Position numbers and translations under genes: made by a program. A DNA stretch of 47,696 nt. It comes from Gammaproteobacteria bacterium (GTDB lineage Bacteria; Pseudomonadota; Gammaproteobacteria; Ga0077536). The stretch lies in assembly GCA_020845935.1 (NCBI GenBank), contig JADLEV010000014.1:1-47696 (forward strand), in the 5' to 3' direction. Below the pieces are notes generated by a model. That model was given only the letters and a program-made list of their open reading frames with translations, was not told where the DNA came from and did no database searches. Positions within the stretch are counted from its first letter, which is position 1; each line of letters begins with the position of its first letter. This document shows positions 8,515-18,421 of the stretch, piece after piece.

Positions 8515-8647
8515 CTGCCTCTGGACCCGATGCCGACCCTACCTGCGGCCGCGGCCAGACGCCTCAAGGGTAAGTTGAGGCACGTCATACATACAAGCCG
8601 GCGCATCGTTAGCATGGCGAATCAACGCTCTCCTTCGGGAACGCTCC

Positions 8648-10123
8648 ATGCGCGCAACAGATCGGGTGGTATCCCTGTCGACACTGCTCGGCTCAGATCG
8701 CTGCAATGCCGATCCGGACACGCTGCAAGGCTACGCAACCGACTCCAGCGGCACGACCGGCCCCACGCCCTCGCTGCTGGTTCGTCCGCGGCACAGGAAC
8801 GAGGTCATCGACCTCGTGCGCTATGCGAACGCGCATGGCACCTCGCTCGTTCCGCTCAGTTCCGGACCGCCGCATTGCCACGGCGACACGGTGCCGGGCG
8901 CGACGAACGCGGTCATCGTCGACTGCCGCGACATGAACCGGATCCTGCGCATCGATCCCTTGAATCGCAGCGTGATGATCGAGCCCGGCGTTCATTACGG
9001 CGAGCTCGTGCCGGCGCTCGCCGCCGAAGGCCTGCGCTGCACGCTGCCGCTGGCGCCGCGCGGCAACAAATCGGTGCTGACCAGTTGCCTCGAACGCGAG
9101 GCGCGGCTGATCCCGAAATATCAGTACGACGCGGTCGATCCGCTGCTGACCCTCGAAGTCGTCTACGGCACCGGCGACGACTTTCGCACCGGCTCGGCCT
9201 GTGGTCCGGGGACGCTCGACGAGTTGCGAGCCGACAAGGTGAATCCCTGGGGACCGGGACCGATCGATTTCTTCCGGCTCGTCTCCGGTGCGCAGGGCAC
9301 GCTGGGCCTCGTGACCTGGGCGAACATCAAGACCGAAGTCCTGCCGCCGGAGCGCGAGCTATACCTGACCCCGGGCGACGATCTCGCCCGATTGATTGCG
9401 CCGGTCGATCAACTGCTGCGCCGCCGTGTCGTCGACGAATGCCTGATCGTCAACGCGGTGACGCTCGCCGCGCTGCTCGCGCGCGATGGCCATGAGCTTG
9501 AAGCGCTGCGCACGGCGTTGCCGCGTTGGACGCTCATCACTGGCATCTCCGGCCTCGAACGCCGGCCGCGGGAGCGCCTTGCGATCCTGGGGCGTTATCT
9601 GCGCGAAATCCTCGGCGCCGCCGACCTCGAACCGCTCGCCGAGCTGCCCGGCATGCCGGCGCTCAACGAGCGCCTCGGCCAGCGCCTGGACAACCCCTGC
9701 GGCACGGAGCCGTACTGGAAATTCGCACCGCGCGGCGGCTGCCGCGATCTGTTCTTCCTGACGACCTTGCATCGCGCGCCGCAATTCGTCGCGCGGTTCG
9801 ATGAATTCGCGGCGCGGGCGGCATGGCCGGTGGCGGACCTCGGTGTTTATCTGCAACCGGTGATCCAGGGACGCGGCTGCCACGTCGAGTTTCAATTGCT
9901 GCATGACCCTCATGACGCCGCATCGGGTGCACGCCTGCACGACCTGTTCCTGGATGCGTCGCACGCGTTGCATCGCGACGGCGCGTTCTTCAGTCGCCCG
10001 TATGGCCCCTGGGCGGAACTCGTCTATCGCGATGACCCGGCTGGCGTCGCCGCGTTGCGCAAGGTCAAGGAGATCTTCGATCCGCGCCGCGTGCTCAACC
10101 CAGGCAAGCTCTGTTTCCGATGA
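8648..10123 (+). CDS. FAD-binding oxidoreductase (GlcD-like), first subunit
   Basis: This 491-residue flavoprotein has a PCMH-type FAD-binding domain in its first half (LLVRPRHRNEVIDLVRYANA, NAVIVDCRDMNRILRIDPLN, VMIEPGVHYGELVPAL). The C-terminal FAD-linked oxidase cap ends with EIFDPRRVLNPGKLCF, typical of GlcD/lactate-dehydrogenase-type enzymes. No covalent-flavin His can be assigned with confidence. Its stop overlaps the next start by four bases (ATGA at 10120-10123), so it is coupled to the Fe-S subunit. With two further subunits it resembles the glycolate oxidase GlcDFE layout, but the substrate is probably different given the aromatic-compound genes nearby. Confidence 0.82.
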   Translation: MRATDRVVSLSTLLGSDRCNADPDTLQGYATDSSGTTGPTPSLLVRPRHRNEVIDLVRYANAHGTSLVPLSSGPPHCHGDTVPGATNAVIVDCRDMNRILRIDPLNRSVMIEPGVHYGELVPALAAEGLRCTLPLAPRGNKSVLTSCLEREARLIPKYQYDAVDPLLTLEVVYGTGDDFRTGSACGPGTLDELRADKVNPWGPGPIDFFRLVSGAQGTLGLVTWANIKTEVLPPERELYLTPGDDLARLIAPVDQLLRRRVVDECLIVNAVTLAALLARDGHELEALRTALPRWTLITGISGLERRPRERLAILGRYLREILGAADLEPLAELPGMPALNERLGQRLDNPCGTEPYWKFAPRGGCRDLFFLTTLHRAPQFVARFDEFAARAAWPVADLGVYLQPVIQGRGCHVEFQLLHDPHDAASGARLHDLFLDASHALHRDGAFFSRPYGPWAELVYRDDPAGVAALRKVKEIFDPRRVLNPGKLCFR

Positions 10124-11409
10124 CCGCCATGAACCGACTCGAAGATCTGCGCTACACGATGGAGTCCTGCAACCACTGCGGCCAGTGCAAGTGGGTCGCG
10201 GGACCCCGAACCACGGGCTGGCGCTTCGCCGAGATCTGCCCGATCCACATGCGCCATCACTTCGACGCCTACTCCGGCCAGGGTCTGTTGAACATCGCCC
10301 GCGAACTGCTGGATGGCGAACTGAGTTACGAACCGGGCCTCGTCGATCTGATCTATTCCTGCACGATGTGCGGCGCCTGCGACACCGCCTGCAAATCGAT
10401 CCGCGACATGGAAGTGCTCGACACCATCGCCGCGCTGCGCGCGCACTGTGTCGATGCCGGGCACGGTCCGCCGGCACCGCTCACCCGCGCGGCGGACGCG
10501 ATCGCGACGCACGGCAATGTGTTCGGCCGGCCGCGGGCCGAGCGCGATGGCTGGCGCCACACCCCGGCTCGCGAGGAGGGGGGCAGCGGGCCGATCCCGG
10601 AGCCCTCGTCCAGCAGCGAGATCGCCTATTTCGCCGGTTGCGCGGCGTGTTACCTGCAAACGGGCATTGCCCGCGACAGCGCGCGCATCCTCGCCGCCGG
10701 CGGCTGGGATGTTCAGATCCTCGGCAGCGACGAGGAATGCTGCGGCCGGCTGCTGTGGCAGACCGGACAATGGCAGGCGGCGGAGCAGCAGATCGAGCGC
10801 AACCTCGCAATCTTTCGCCGCCGCGGGATCAAGACGCTGGTCACCAGTTGCGCCGAGTGCTTCGGGGCGTTTCGCGGCATCTATCCGCGCTTCGCCGCAG
10901 TCGAGGTCGAGGTGCTGCACATCTCCGAGGTGATCGCGCGCATGCTGCGCGAGGGCGCCTTGCGATTCGATCGCGAGGTCGACCTGCACGTGACCTATCA
11001 CGATCCCTGCCTGCTCGGCCGGCAGTCGGAGCCCTACGTGCCGTGGCAGGGCGAGATCAAATCCTTTGGTCTGCACGAGCCGCCGAAGACCTGGCGGCGC
11101 GGTCACGATGGGGTGTACGACGCGCCGCGCGAAGTCCTGCGCGCGATCCCGGGCGTCACCGTGACCGAGATGGCGCGCCATGAGGAAAACGCCCTCTGCT
11201 GCGGCGCCGGCGGTGGGGTCGCGGCCGCCAACCCCGTGCTTGCCCGCTGGACCGCGAACGAACGGCTCGACGAGGCCGAGGCGACCGGTGCCGCCGCGAT
11301 CGTCTCCTGCTGTCCGCAGTGCCGCGGCAATTTCACGGCGGCGCTGCCGCGGCGCGATCGGGCGCTCGACGTGTTCGATCTGACGAACCTGGCCGCAAGG
11401 GCGCTCTGA
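10120..11409 (+). CDS. (Fe-S)-binding protein with two 4Fe-4S motifs and CCG domains (GlcF/HdrD-like)
   Basis: This 429-residue protein would carry electrons between the flanking flavoproteins and a membrane or quinone acceptor. Ferredoxin-like cysteines are at 17, 20, 23 and 40, and at 81, 84, 87 and 91 (CTMCGACDTAC). Two cysteine-rich CCG domains follow, with YFAGCAACY, DEECCGRLLW and VTSCAECFGAF, then VTYHDPCLLG, NALCCGAGGG and IVSCCPQCRGNF. This architecture is that of GlcF, LldE/LutA-type and heterodisulfide-reductase D proteins. It sits between two FAD-binding subunits, overlapping the first by four bases and the second by one (TGATG at 11407-11411), so the three almost certainly form one complex. 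Confidence 0.85.
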   Translation: MTAMNRLEDLRYTMESCNHCGQCKWVAGPRTTGWRFAEICPIHMRHHFDAYSGQGLLNIARELLDGELSYEPGLVDLIYSCTMCGACDTACKSIRDMEVLDTIAALRAHCVDAGHGPPAPLTRAADAIATHGNVFGRPRAERDGWRHTPAREEGGSGPIPEPSSSSEIAYFAGCAACYLQTGIARDSARILAAGGWDVQILGSDEECCGRLLWQTGQWQAAEQQIERNLAIFRRRGIKTLVTSCAECFGAFRGIYPRFAAVEVEVLHISEVIARMLREGALRFDREVDLHVTYHDPCLLGRQSEPYVPWQGEIKSFGLHEPPKTWRRGHDGVYDAPREVLRAIPGVTVTEMARHEENALCCGAGGGVAAANPVLARWTANERLDEAEATGAAAIVSCCPQCRGNFTAALPRRDRALDVFDLTNLAARAL

Positions 11410-12932
11410 TGGCACTCGCTCCGGAGATCTACCGGGAATTCGAAGCGATCGTCGGTCCCGCATACATCAGCGATCGCGAGTACATCCTCGCCGCGCTGCG
11501 GCAGCCGCAACCGCACAGCCCGTTCAAGCCGGTCAGTCCGGTCGCGGTGCTGCTGCCCGAGACCACCGAGCAGGTCCAGGCGATCGTCCGTGTCTGCAAC
11601 CGGCATGGCCTGCGCTACATCGCCACGGTCTCGAGCCTGATCAGCTTCGCTTATCCGAATGGGCCGAACACGATCATCCTGCACCTGAAGCGGATGAATC
11701 GGATCGTCGAAATCAACGAACGCGATCGCTATGCCGTAATCGAATCCGGTGTGCGGCACGGTCAGTTGCGCACCGAGCTGATGCGGTACGGCCTCAGCTA
11801 TCCGGTCGCTTCGGTGGGGCCGGGTGGTTCGGTGCTGGCCAATTTCGCCTGCTCGTCCGGAGACAATCACGTCGAATACGGCACCTCGCGCAGCAACCGC
11901 TATCTCGCCGGCATCGAGTGGGTGACGCCCACCGGGGAGATCCTGCGGCTCGGCTCGCTCGCGACCCATGCCGGCTGGTTCAACGCCGATGGACCGGGGC
12001 CCAGCCTGCGCGGGCTCATCAAGGGGTTTGCCGGGCAATGGGGCGGCCTCGGCGTCGTCACCCGGATCGCGATCGGCCTCGATGCGTGGAAAGGCCCGCC
12101 GGAAATGCCGACCGAAGGCCGCAGTCCGCGCTACCGGATGCGGCTGCCGGCCGATTGCCACAAGGTGTTGATCTTCAAGTTTCCGACGCTCGATCAGGTA
12201 CACGATGCGATGCAGGCGATCGGCCGCACCGAAATAGGGTTTTCGGTGATGAAGTACTTCAACGCCTCGGCGGCCTTGCTCGCGACCGAATCGGCGAACG
12301 AGTTCTGGGAGCTGTGGAACAGCGGCCTGTTTCAGCGCGAGCTGGCGCGACCGCTGTTCGTGTATCTCTCGACCTGGTCAGCCGAGGAGCTTGCCTACGA
12401 GGAGCGCGTGCTGCACGACATCATCGCCGAGACCGGCGGCGAGCCGGTCGCCGATGAAGTCCTCGACATCTACCGCGAGAACATGGATTTCTTCGTGCTG
12501 GTCGGCTTCCTGCAGCGGGTGCTCCGGCTCGGCGGCGCCTGGGCGCCGACCAAGCTGGGCGGCGATTCGGTCAGCCACATGTTCGAGGTGGCGAAGGCGA
12601 TCCCGGAATTCTTCGACGGCTTCATCGCGCGCGGCCAGGTGCTCGACGCACCCGACAATTTCATGATCACGCCAGCCGAATACGGCCACCAGGCGCATAT
12701 CGAACTGTTGTATCTGTGGGACCGGAACCAGCCGGATTGGGCCGAGGTCGGTCTGCAGGTGATGCGGGCCTCGCTCGAGAACGACCTCGAGCATCATCAC
12801 CATGGCTCATCGCCGCCGCGGGCGAAAGCGATGCTGGAGCGGCTCGGCCCGCGCTACAGCAACTGCCATGTCTGGATCGAGCGCCTCAAGGCGGCGTTCG
12901 ATCCGAACGATGTGTCGAATCCGATGCCCTAG
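11409..12932 (+). CDS. FAD-binding oxidoreductase, second flavoprotein subunit
   Basis: This 507-residue flavoprotein has the FAD_binding_4 pattern (VAVLLPETTEQVQAIVRVCN, TIILHLKRMNRIVEINERD, AVIESGVRHGQLRTELMRYG, then GPGGSVLANFACSSGDNHVE). It ends with an FAD-oxidase C-terminal region and AFDPNDVSNPMP. The start is ATG 11409, inside the stop of the Fe-S gene; the upstream open frame is not needed. The glycine-rich GPGGSVLANF segment and long cap domain place it in the VAO/GlcD superfamily. Vanillyl-alcohol-oxidase relatives oxidise 4-alkylphenols, but I see no residues that settle this. It is the last gene of the operon; the next gene is convergent. Confidence 0.8.
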   Translation: MALAPEIYREFEAIVGPAYISDREYILAALRQPQPHSPFKPVSPVAVLLPETTEQVQAIVRVCNRHGLRYIATVSSLISFAYPNGPNTIILHLKRMNRIVEINERDRYAVIESGVRHGQLRTELMRYGLSYPVASVGPGGSVLANFACSSGDNHVEYGTSRSNRYLAGIEWVTPTGEILRLGSLATHAGWFNADGPGPSLRGLIKGFAGQWGGLGVVTRIAIGLDAWKGPPEMPTEGRSPRYRMRLPADCHKVLIFKFPTLDQVHDAMQAIGRTEIGFSVMKYFNASAALLATESANEFWELWNSGLFQRELARPLFVYLSTWSAEELAYEERVLHDIIAETGGEPVADEVLDIYRENMDFFVLVGFLQRVLRLGGAWAPTKLGGDSVSHMFEVAKAIPEFFDGFIARGQVLDAPDNFMITPAEYGHQAHIELLYLWDRNQPDWAEVGLQVMRASLENDLEHHHHGSSPPRAKAMLERLGPRYSNCHVWIERLKAAFDPNDVSNPMP

Positions 12933-13017
12933 CCGCCGGTCGGATTTATCCCGCTGTTCTCGCCACTGGGGAAATTGCAGGCGGACGCCAGGACCGCGAC
13001 CAGGCTCCGGCAGAGGC

Positions 13018-14046
13018 TCACTCGACCCAAACGCCAAACGTGTTTGCGTTGCCGGTGCCTGCCGGGGTCCGGTAACAGGGGACGTAATCGAGCAACTGAA
13101 AGCGCAGGCCGCTGCCGGAAACGGCGCCGAATGCGGCGATCCAGTTCTTGATTTCCGAAGTGCCGGACTGGCACTCCAATTCGGGCTCGGCAGTCAACGC
13201 CTGTTCATCGCCCGCCGCGAGCGCCCGCAACAACCGGCGGTCGAGGTCTTCGTCGATCACGAAGTGACTGAACCCGCCCGAGGCCGCGATGCCGACCCGT
13301 TTGCGCGACGGCCAGCTGCGGATCGCCTGGCCAATGGCCTTGCCGAAATCCAGCACGCGCCGGGTCGACGGCCGGTTCGGCGGAAAGAACGTATTGATGA
13401 ACACCGGTACCGTGGCAAGATTCGGCGTTACCCGGAGGTCATCCAGCACCCGGTGATAGACGAAGCCGAAGGCATGAGGAATGCTGCGCTCGCCGCGGCT
13501 GTCGGCCGGCATGTGCTCGGAAACGGCGACATCGAAGCCCGCTCCCATCAGCTCGACGACGATGTGATACGCCAGTTCCGGCGCGCCGGGATATTCCACG
13601 TCCAGCGCCGCTGGATGGTAGGACTCCGCGGCGGCCGCAACGCCCGGCGGCACTTCCTTGAGGCGCTCGGCGTCGACTGCCTTGTTCAGCACGGTATCAC
13701 CGGTGTACACGAGAAACGCCGGCGTAATGTCTTCCCGGAATACTTCATGCTGGTCGTCACCGAACACCACCAGCACATCGAGCTTCATTTCGCTGATCCG
13801 GTTCCGCAACAGGTCGAGCTGCCGCTGGCTGCGTCGGTGCCGCTCGTGCCAGACCACGGAGCCCAACTGCTCCGCGACCCGCTCCTCGCGCCGCAGTGCC
13901 ACCAGTTCTTCGTATTGATACACGTGGCCACGAAATGGATGGTCCGGAAAATTCATGTCTTCCAGCGCCCGCAGATACCACTGCTCGGGATCGGTGCCCA
14001 GCATCGGACTGTGGGACAGACCGAATCCGAATACGATTTGCGCCAT
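13018..14046 (-). CDS. LigB-family class III extradiol ring-cleavage dioxygenase
   Basis: This 342-residue protein belongs to the LigB superfamily of non-haem Fe(II) dioxygenases, which open catecholic rings next to the hydroxyls. His12 in FGLSHSPMLG and His100 in VVFGDDQHEVFRED match the two iron-binding histidines. SGGFSHFVIDEDLDRRLL fits the catalytic-His region, and the Glu in SEIKNWIAAFG is a candidate third ligand. The length is near that of LigB-type beta subunits (about 300) plus a short extension. No small LigA subunit is adjacent. It is divergent from the porin, with 301 bases between. Protocatechuate, gallate or related substrates are plausible; the actual one is unknown. Confidence 0.8.
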   Translation of the reverse strand: MAQIVFGFGLSHSPMLGTDPEQWYLRALEDMNFPDHPFRGHVYQYEELVALRREERVAEQLGSVVWHERHRRSQRQLDLLRNRISEMKLDVLVVFGDDQHEVFREDITPAFLVYTGDTVLNKAVDAERLKEVPPGVAAAAESYHPAALDVEYPGAPELAYHIVVELMGAGFDVAVSEHMPADSRGERSIPHAFGFVYHRVLDDLRVTPNLATVPVFINTFFPPNRPSTRRVLDFGKAIGQAIRSWPSRKRVGIAASGGFSHFVIDEDLDRRLLRALAAGDEQALTAEPELECQSGTSEIKNWIAAFGAVSGSGLRFQLLDYVPCYRTPAGTGNANTFGVWVE

Positions 14047-14347
14047 GTCGCGCCCCTTGGGTCATGCGTTGCGGAAAGGTTGCTTATGCTCCGGAAATCG
14101 CTCAGGTGCGGTAGTGATCACAATCACTGCGGTATCGCGATGAAATGGCCGGTCTGACGACGATACCGACCCGGTTTCGATGACCTTCGGCAGCGGCTGA
14201 GCCCCTTTCCAGGAAGGATAGTAATATTTATACAACACTTATTTCACTATTCAGCAACAGGCGATGGTACAATTGCGCCGCTGGATCCTGGGCGTCAAGG
14301 ACGCCGTGGGAAGCAGTGAATCCCATAAAACAAATAGAGAGGACTCT
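14047..14347. promoter_or_regulatory. Divergent intergenic region, LigB dioxygenase / porin
   Basis: These 301 bases must hold both promoters. A markedly AT-rich stretch at about 14220-14258 (gtaatatttatacaacac and following) stands out from the GC-rich surroundings and is the likely porin promoter zone. I cannot assign a convincing -35/-10 pair. The porin's Shine-Dalgarno is AGAGAGG at about 14336-14342. No gene is visible. Confidence 0.4.
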
Positions 14348-15664
14348 ATGAACTACCTACCCCCGTTCCCTCGAAAAGCGTTGCTGCCATCGCTTGGCGT
14401 CGCACTGGCGCTGCTTGCAGCCCCCGGGCAGGCGCAGCAACCCGACTCGTTCGCCCAGGCCTTTCGCGATGGCAAGGTCGATGCGGTTTTCCGTTTGCGC
14501 TATGAGAACGTCGATGAAGACATCCCGACGTTGAGCGATACCGGTGAAGGTCTCACGCTGCGCACCGTGCTTGGTTTCACGACGGGTTCGTTCCATTCAT
14601 TGTCGGTCCGCCTGGCGGCACAGGATGTCCGGGCCATCAGCGACAATTACAACGACGGCACCGGCCGCGTCGGTGCCAAGACCTGGCGCCCGACGATCGC
14701 CGATCCTTCGGCAACCAGCCTGCTCGAAGGCTATGTCTCCTACGACGGTCTGTCGAATACGACCGTCAAGTTCGGCCGGCAACTGATCGAACATCGCGCG
14801 GCACCGATGCATCGCTTCGTGGGCCCCGTCGTCTGGCGCCAGAACTGGCAGGCGTTCGACGCGGTGACGTTGCAGAACAAGTCACTGAAGGACCTGACCC
14901 TCAGTTACTCCTATGTCTGGCAAGTACATCGCGTCCTGACCGACAAGGCGATTGGCGCCCTGTCCGAGTGGGACAGCAACACCCACCTGTTCAATGCGGC
15001 CTACCAAGGGTTGCCGATCGGCAAGTTGGAGGGCTATTACTATCAGCTCCATTTCGCCAACGCCGCGGCGAGTTCGACCGCGACCTGGGGTCTTCGCCTG
15101 AGCGGCGAGCGCTCCGCCAATCCGAATGTCAAGCTTGTCTATAGCCTCGAATACGCCCGGCAGACCGACTCCGGATCCAATCCGAACAATGGCAGCGAGT
15201 CGTATTTACTGGGCGAGTTGGGCTTTGTGTGGACCGCCACGAATGCAACCAGCGGTCTGCTGCGAAGTGTCGGCGCGAAGGTCGGTTACGAGCAGCTCGA
15301 TGGCAACGGCACCATGGCGTTCGTGACTCCGCTCGCGACCTTGCATGCGTTCCAGGGTTGGGCCGACAAGTTCCTCACGACGCCACGCGACGGCGTCAAG
15401 GACCTGCAGCTGGCGGCCGACGCCAATCTCGCCGGCAACAAGGTCGCCGTTGTCTGGCACAGCTTCGAGTCGGCCAACGCCAACTACGATTACGGCAGCG
15501 AAATCGACGCGCAGATCAGCCGCACGTTCAATCAGAACTGGAGTGGTGGCCTGAAGATCGCGCGTTACAACGCCGACGGCAATGCGACGAACGTGGCCCG
15601 CAACGGCCTGGCCTTGTCCCGGGACACCAACAAGTTCTGGGCCTGGGTCGAATTCAAGTACTGA
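14348..15664 (+). CDS. Outer-membrane beta-barrel porin (alginate-export-like)
   Basis: This 438-residue protein has a signal peptide ([20 protein letters not shown]) and then alternating hydrophobic/polar beta strands through to a terminal [10 protein letters not shown]. The aromatic last residue and the Tyr/Trp-rich strands are the usual outer-membrane insertion signature. The start region [20 protein letters not shown] and [10 protein letters not shown] resemble the alginate-export/OprD-like porins, which let small organic acids through. ATG 14348 follows AGAGAGG at 6-7 bases. The divergent LigB dioxygenase suggests uptake of an aromatic acid, but this is inference from position. A clear terminator follows. 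Confidence 0.75.
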   Translation: MNYLPPFPRKALLPSLGVALALLAAPGQAQQPDSFAQAFRDGKVDAVFRLRYENVDEDIPTLSDTGEGLTLRTVLGFTTGSFHSLSVRLAAQDVRAISDNYNDGTGRVGAKTWRPTIADPSATSLLEGYVSYDGLSNTTVKFGRQLIEHRAAPMHRFVGPVVWRQNWQAFDAVTLQNKSLKDLTLSYSYVWQVHRVLTDKAIGALSEWDSNTHLFNAAYQGLPIGKLEGYYYQLHFANAAASSTATWGLRLSGERSANPNVKLVYSLEYARQTDSGSNPNNGSESYLLGELGFVWTATNATSGLLRSVGAKVGYEQLDGNGTMAFVTPLATLHAFQGWADKFLTTPRDGVKDLQLAADANLAGNKVAVVWHSFESANANYDYGSEIDAQISRTFNQNWSGGLKIARYNADGNATNVARNGLALSRDTNKFWAWVEFKY

Positions 15665-15679
15665 TCGTCGCCTGATGTC

Positions 15680-15720
15680 GAAGCCCGGCACGGCCTGGTC
15701 CGGGCCGGGCTTCTTCTTTT
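15680..15720 (+). terminator. Rho-independent terminator after the porin gene
   Basis: GAAGCCCGGC (15680-15689) pairs with GCCGGGCTTC (15704-15713), a 10-bp perfect stem, followed by TTCTTTT to 15720. It begins 16 bases after the porin stop and isolates that gene from prfB. Confidence 0.88.
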
Positions 15721-15775
15721 CTGGTTCGCACCGAAGCTTTCCGCGGATCAGTGCTGCCGCTACAATCGCGCCCCT

Positions 15776-16874
15776 ATGTCCAGCATCGACGCCATCCACC
15801 TCCAAATCCGAGAACTCAGGCAACGGCTCGATACCCTCAGGGGGTATCTTTGACTATGAGCAGAAGAGCGATCGACTGAGCGAAGTACTCAGGGAACTCG
15901 AGGATCCAAAGCTCTGGGACAAACCGGAGCACGCACAGAATCTGAATCGCGAACGCGCCACGCTGGAGCGGGTGGTGCTGACCGTGGCGAATCTGCAACG
16001 TGGCCTTGGTGACAACGAGGAACTGCTGGAACTCGCCGACGCGGAGCACGATACCGACGCGATCGAAGGCATAGAAAGCGACGTTTCCCGTCTCGCCGAG
16101 CGGCTCGACCGGCTGGAGTTCGAGCGCATGTTCAACGGCGAAATGGACAGCCATAACGCCTTCCTCGACATCCAGGCCGGCCAGGGCGGCACCGAGGCGC
16201 AAGATTGGGCCGAGATGATGTTGCGGATGTATCTGCGCTGGGGCGAAGCGCGCGGCTTCGCGACCGAGCTGATTGAAGTCTCCCCCGGCGATATCGCCGG
16301 CATCAAGAGCGCAACGGTGAAAGTCAGCGGTGAGTATGCATTCGGCTGGCTGCGCACGGAAACCGGCGTGCATCGGCTGGTGCGCAAATCGCCGTTCGAC
16401 AACAACAACCGGCGTCACACCTCGTTCGCCTCGGTGTTCGTCTCGCCCGAGGTCGACGACAGCATCGAGATCGAAATCAATCCGGCCGATCTCCGCGTCG
16501 ATACCTACCGCGCCAGCGGCGCCGGCGGCCAGCATGTCAACAAGACCGATTCGGCGGTGCGTATCACCCACCTGCCGACCGGCGTCGTCGTGCAGTGCCA
16601 GAACGAACGCTCGCAACACAAGAATCGCGATCAGGCGATGAGCCTGCTGCGCGCGCGGCTGTACGAGGAAGAGATGCTGAAGCGGCAGCAGGAAAAACAG
16701 CGCATCGAGGATTCCAAGGCGGATATCGGCTGGGGCAGCCAGATTCGTTCCTATGTGCTCGATCAGTCGCGCATCAAGGACCTGCGCACCGGCATCGAAA
16801 CCAGCAATACCCAGGGCGTGCTCGATGGCGATCTCGATCGCTTCATCGAGGCGAGCCTCAAGAGCGGACTGTGA
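15776..16874 (+). CDS. prfB: Peptide chain release factor 2 (programmed +1 frameshift)
   Basis: RF2 ends translation at UGA and UAA. The first 25 codons run from ATG 15776 to CTT 15848-15850 and meet an in-frame TGA; a +1 shift joins them to the main frame from GAC 15852, giving 365 residues, the normal size. In the main frame the anticodon-like tripeptide SPF ([14 protein letters not shown]) and the catalytic GGQ ([16 protein letters not shown]) are both present. SPF identifies RF2 rather than RF1. The gene is followed seven bases later by lysS, the usual partner, so the two are probably one transcription unit. The gene is autoregulated by its own product through the frameshift. Confidence 0.97.
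15839..15854 (+). other. prfB +1 programmed frameshift site
   Basis: The sequence AGG GGG TAT CTT TGA C matches the conserved RF2 site: an internal Shine-Dalgarno (AGGGGG, 15839-15844), three bases, then the slippery CTT followed by TGA and C. Low RF2 makes the ribosome pause at TGA and shift forward by one base. Confidence 0.97.
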
Positions 16875-16881
16875 CGACATC

Positions 16882-18381
16882 ATGACTGAAGAGACCGGCA
16901 CCACCGAGGCCGAGATCATCGCCCAGCGGCGCGCCCGGCTCGACGCGTTGCGCCAGACGGGCCAAGCCTTCCCGAACGACTTCCGCCGCGACACGCTCGC
17001 AGGGGCTATTCATCGGGACTGTGACAGCGCGAGTGACGCGGAACTCGAACGACGCGGCTGGCGCGTCGCGCTCGCCGGCCGTATGTTGAACCGGCGCGTC
17101 ATGGGCAAGGCCGCGTTCGCCGATGTGCAGGACATGTCCGGCCGCATTCAACTCTATCTGCGACGCGAAGACCTGCCGGAAGGCGTCTACCAGGAATTCC
17201 GCGGCTGGGACATCGGCGACATCATTGGCGCCGAAGGCACCGTGTTCCGGACCAGCAAAGGCGAACTGTCGGTCAAGGTCGAACGCGTGCGGCTGCTGAC
17301 CAAGGCGTTGCGGCCGCTGCCGGAGAAGTATCACGGTCTGACCGATGCCGAAGCACGCCACCGCCAGCGCTACCTCGATCTGATCATGAACGAGGAGACG
17401 CGCCGCGTCTTTCGCATTCGATCCCAGGTGACCGCGGGCATCCGCTCGTTCCTGCTCGAACGCGGCTTCGTCGAGGTCGAGACACCGATGATGCAGGCCA
17501 TTCCCGGCGGCGCCGTGGCGCGGCCGTTCGTGACGCACCACAACGCGCTCGACCTGACGCTGTACCTGCGTGTCGCGCCGGAGTTGTATCTGAAGCGATT
17601 GGTGATCGGCGGCATGGAGAAGGTATTCGAACTGAACCGCAGCTTCCGCAATGAAGGACTGTCGACCCGGCACAATCCGGAGTTCACGATGCTGGAGTTC
17701 TATCAGGCCTACGCGGACTATCGCGACCTGATGGATCTGACCGACGAACTGCTGCGGACGCTGACGACGGCGCTGTTCGGCGCGCCCACCGTGACCTACC
17801 AGGGACGGGTTTTCGACTTCTCGCGGCCAGCGCGGCGGCTGACGCTGAAGCAGGCGATCGTCGCCTGCAATCCGGGCATCGCGGCCACGGCGCTCGATGA
17901 TGAGACCGGCGCCCGTCAGGTCGCGGCGGAGCTCGGCGTCGCAGTCGCACCGACCGACAGCCACGCCAAGGTGCTGGTCGAAATCTTCGAAAAGACCGTC
18001 GAAAGCAAACTCGACGAGCCGACCTTCATCACCGCCTATCCCGCCGAGACCTCACCGCTGGCGCGGCGCAACGATCTCGATCCCTGGTACGCCGATCGGT
18101 TCGAATTCTTCGTCGCCGGCCGCGAACTCGCCAATGGCTTTTCCGAACTGAACGACCCGGATGATCAGGCCGATCGCTTCCGAGCCCAGGCCGCTGCCAA
18201 GGCCAGTGGCGACGAGGAAGCGATGCACTACGACGCCGACTACATCCGCGCCCTCGAATACGGCCTGCCGCCGACCGCGGGCGAAGGGATCGGCATCGAT
18301 CGACTGGTGATGTTTCTCACGGACTCACCATCGATCCGCGACGTGATCCTGTTCCCGCACCTGCGCCCGGAACGAGGCTGA
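16882..18381 (+). CDS. lysS: Lysine--tRNA ligase, class II
   Basis: This 499-residue class II synthetase charges tRNA-Lys. The N-terminal OB-fold anticodon-binding domain includes [19 protein letters not shown] and [20 protein letters not shown]. Motif 1 lies around [18 protein letters not shown], motif 2 is [20 protein letters not shown], and motif 3 is [16 protein letters not shown]. The length matches bacterial LysS (about 500). ATG 16882 lies just behind the prfB stop; the open frame extends further upstream only as a shadow of prfB. A perfect hairpin follows the stop. Confidence 0.96.
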   Translation: MTEETGTTEAEIIAQRRARLDALRQTGQAFPNDFRRDTLAGAIHRDCDSASDAELERRGWRVALAGRMLNRRVMGKAAFADVQDMSGRIQLYLRREDLPEGVYQEFRGWDIGDIIGAEGTVFRTSKGELSVKVERVRLLTKALRPLPEKYHGLTDAEARHRQRYLDLIMNEETRRVFRIRSQVTAGIRSFLLERGFVEVETPMMQAIPGGAVARPFVTHHNALDLTLYLRVAPELYLKRLVIGGMEKVFELNRSFRNEGLSTRHNPEFTMLEFYQAYADYRDLMDLTDELLRTLTTALFGAPTVTYQGRVFDFSRPARRLTLKQAIVACNPGIAATALDDETGARQVAAELGVAVAPTDSHAKVLVEIFEKTVESKLDEPTFITAYPAETSPLARRNDLDPWYADRFEFFVAGRELANGFSELNDPDDQADRFRAQAAAKASGDEEAMHYDADYIRALEYGLPPTAGEGIGIDRLVMFLTDSPSIRDVILFPHLRPERG

Positions 18382-18390
18382 GCGGGTTTC

Positions 18391-18421
18391 AGGTAAGGTC
18401 TGATATTTTCAGACCTTACCT
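18391..18421 (+). terminator. Perfect 13-bp hairpin after lysS
   Basis: AGGTAAGGTCTGA (18391-18403) and TCAGACCTTACCT (18409-18421) are exact reverse complements around a 5-base loop. It lies ten bases after the lysS stop and probably ends the prfB-lysS transcript, although there is no T-tract after it. A small ORF on the other strand ends inside it. Confidence 0.6.
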
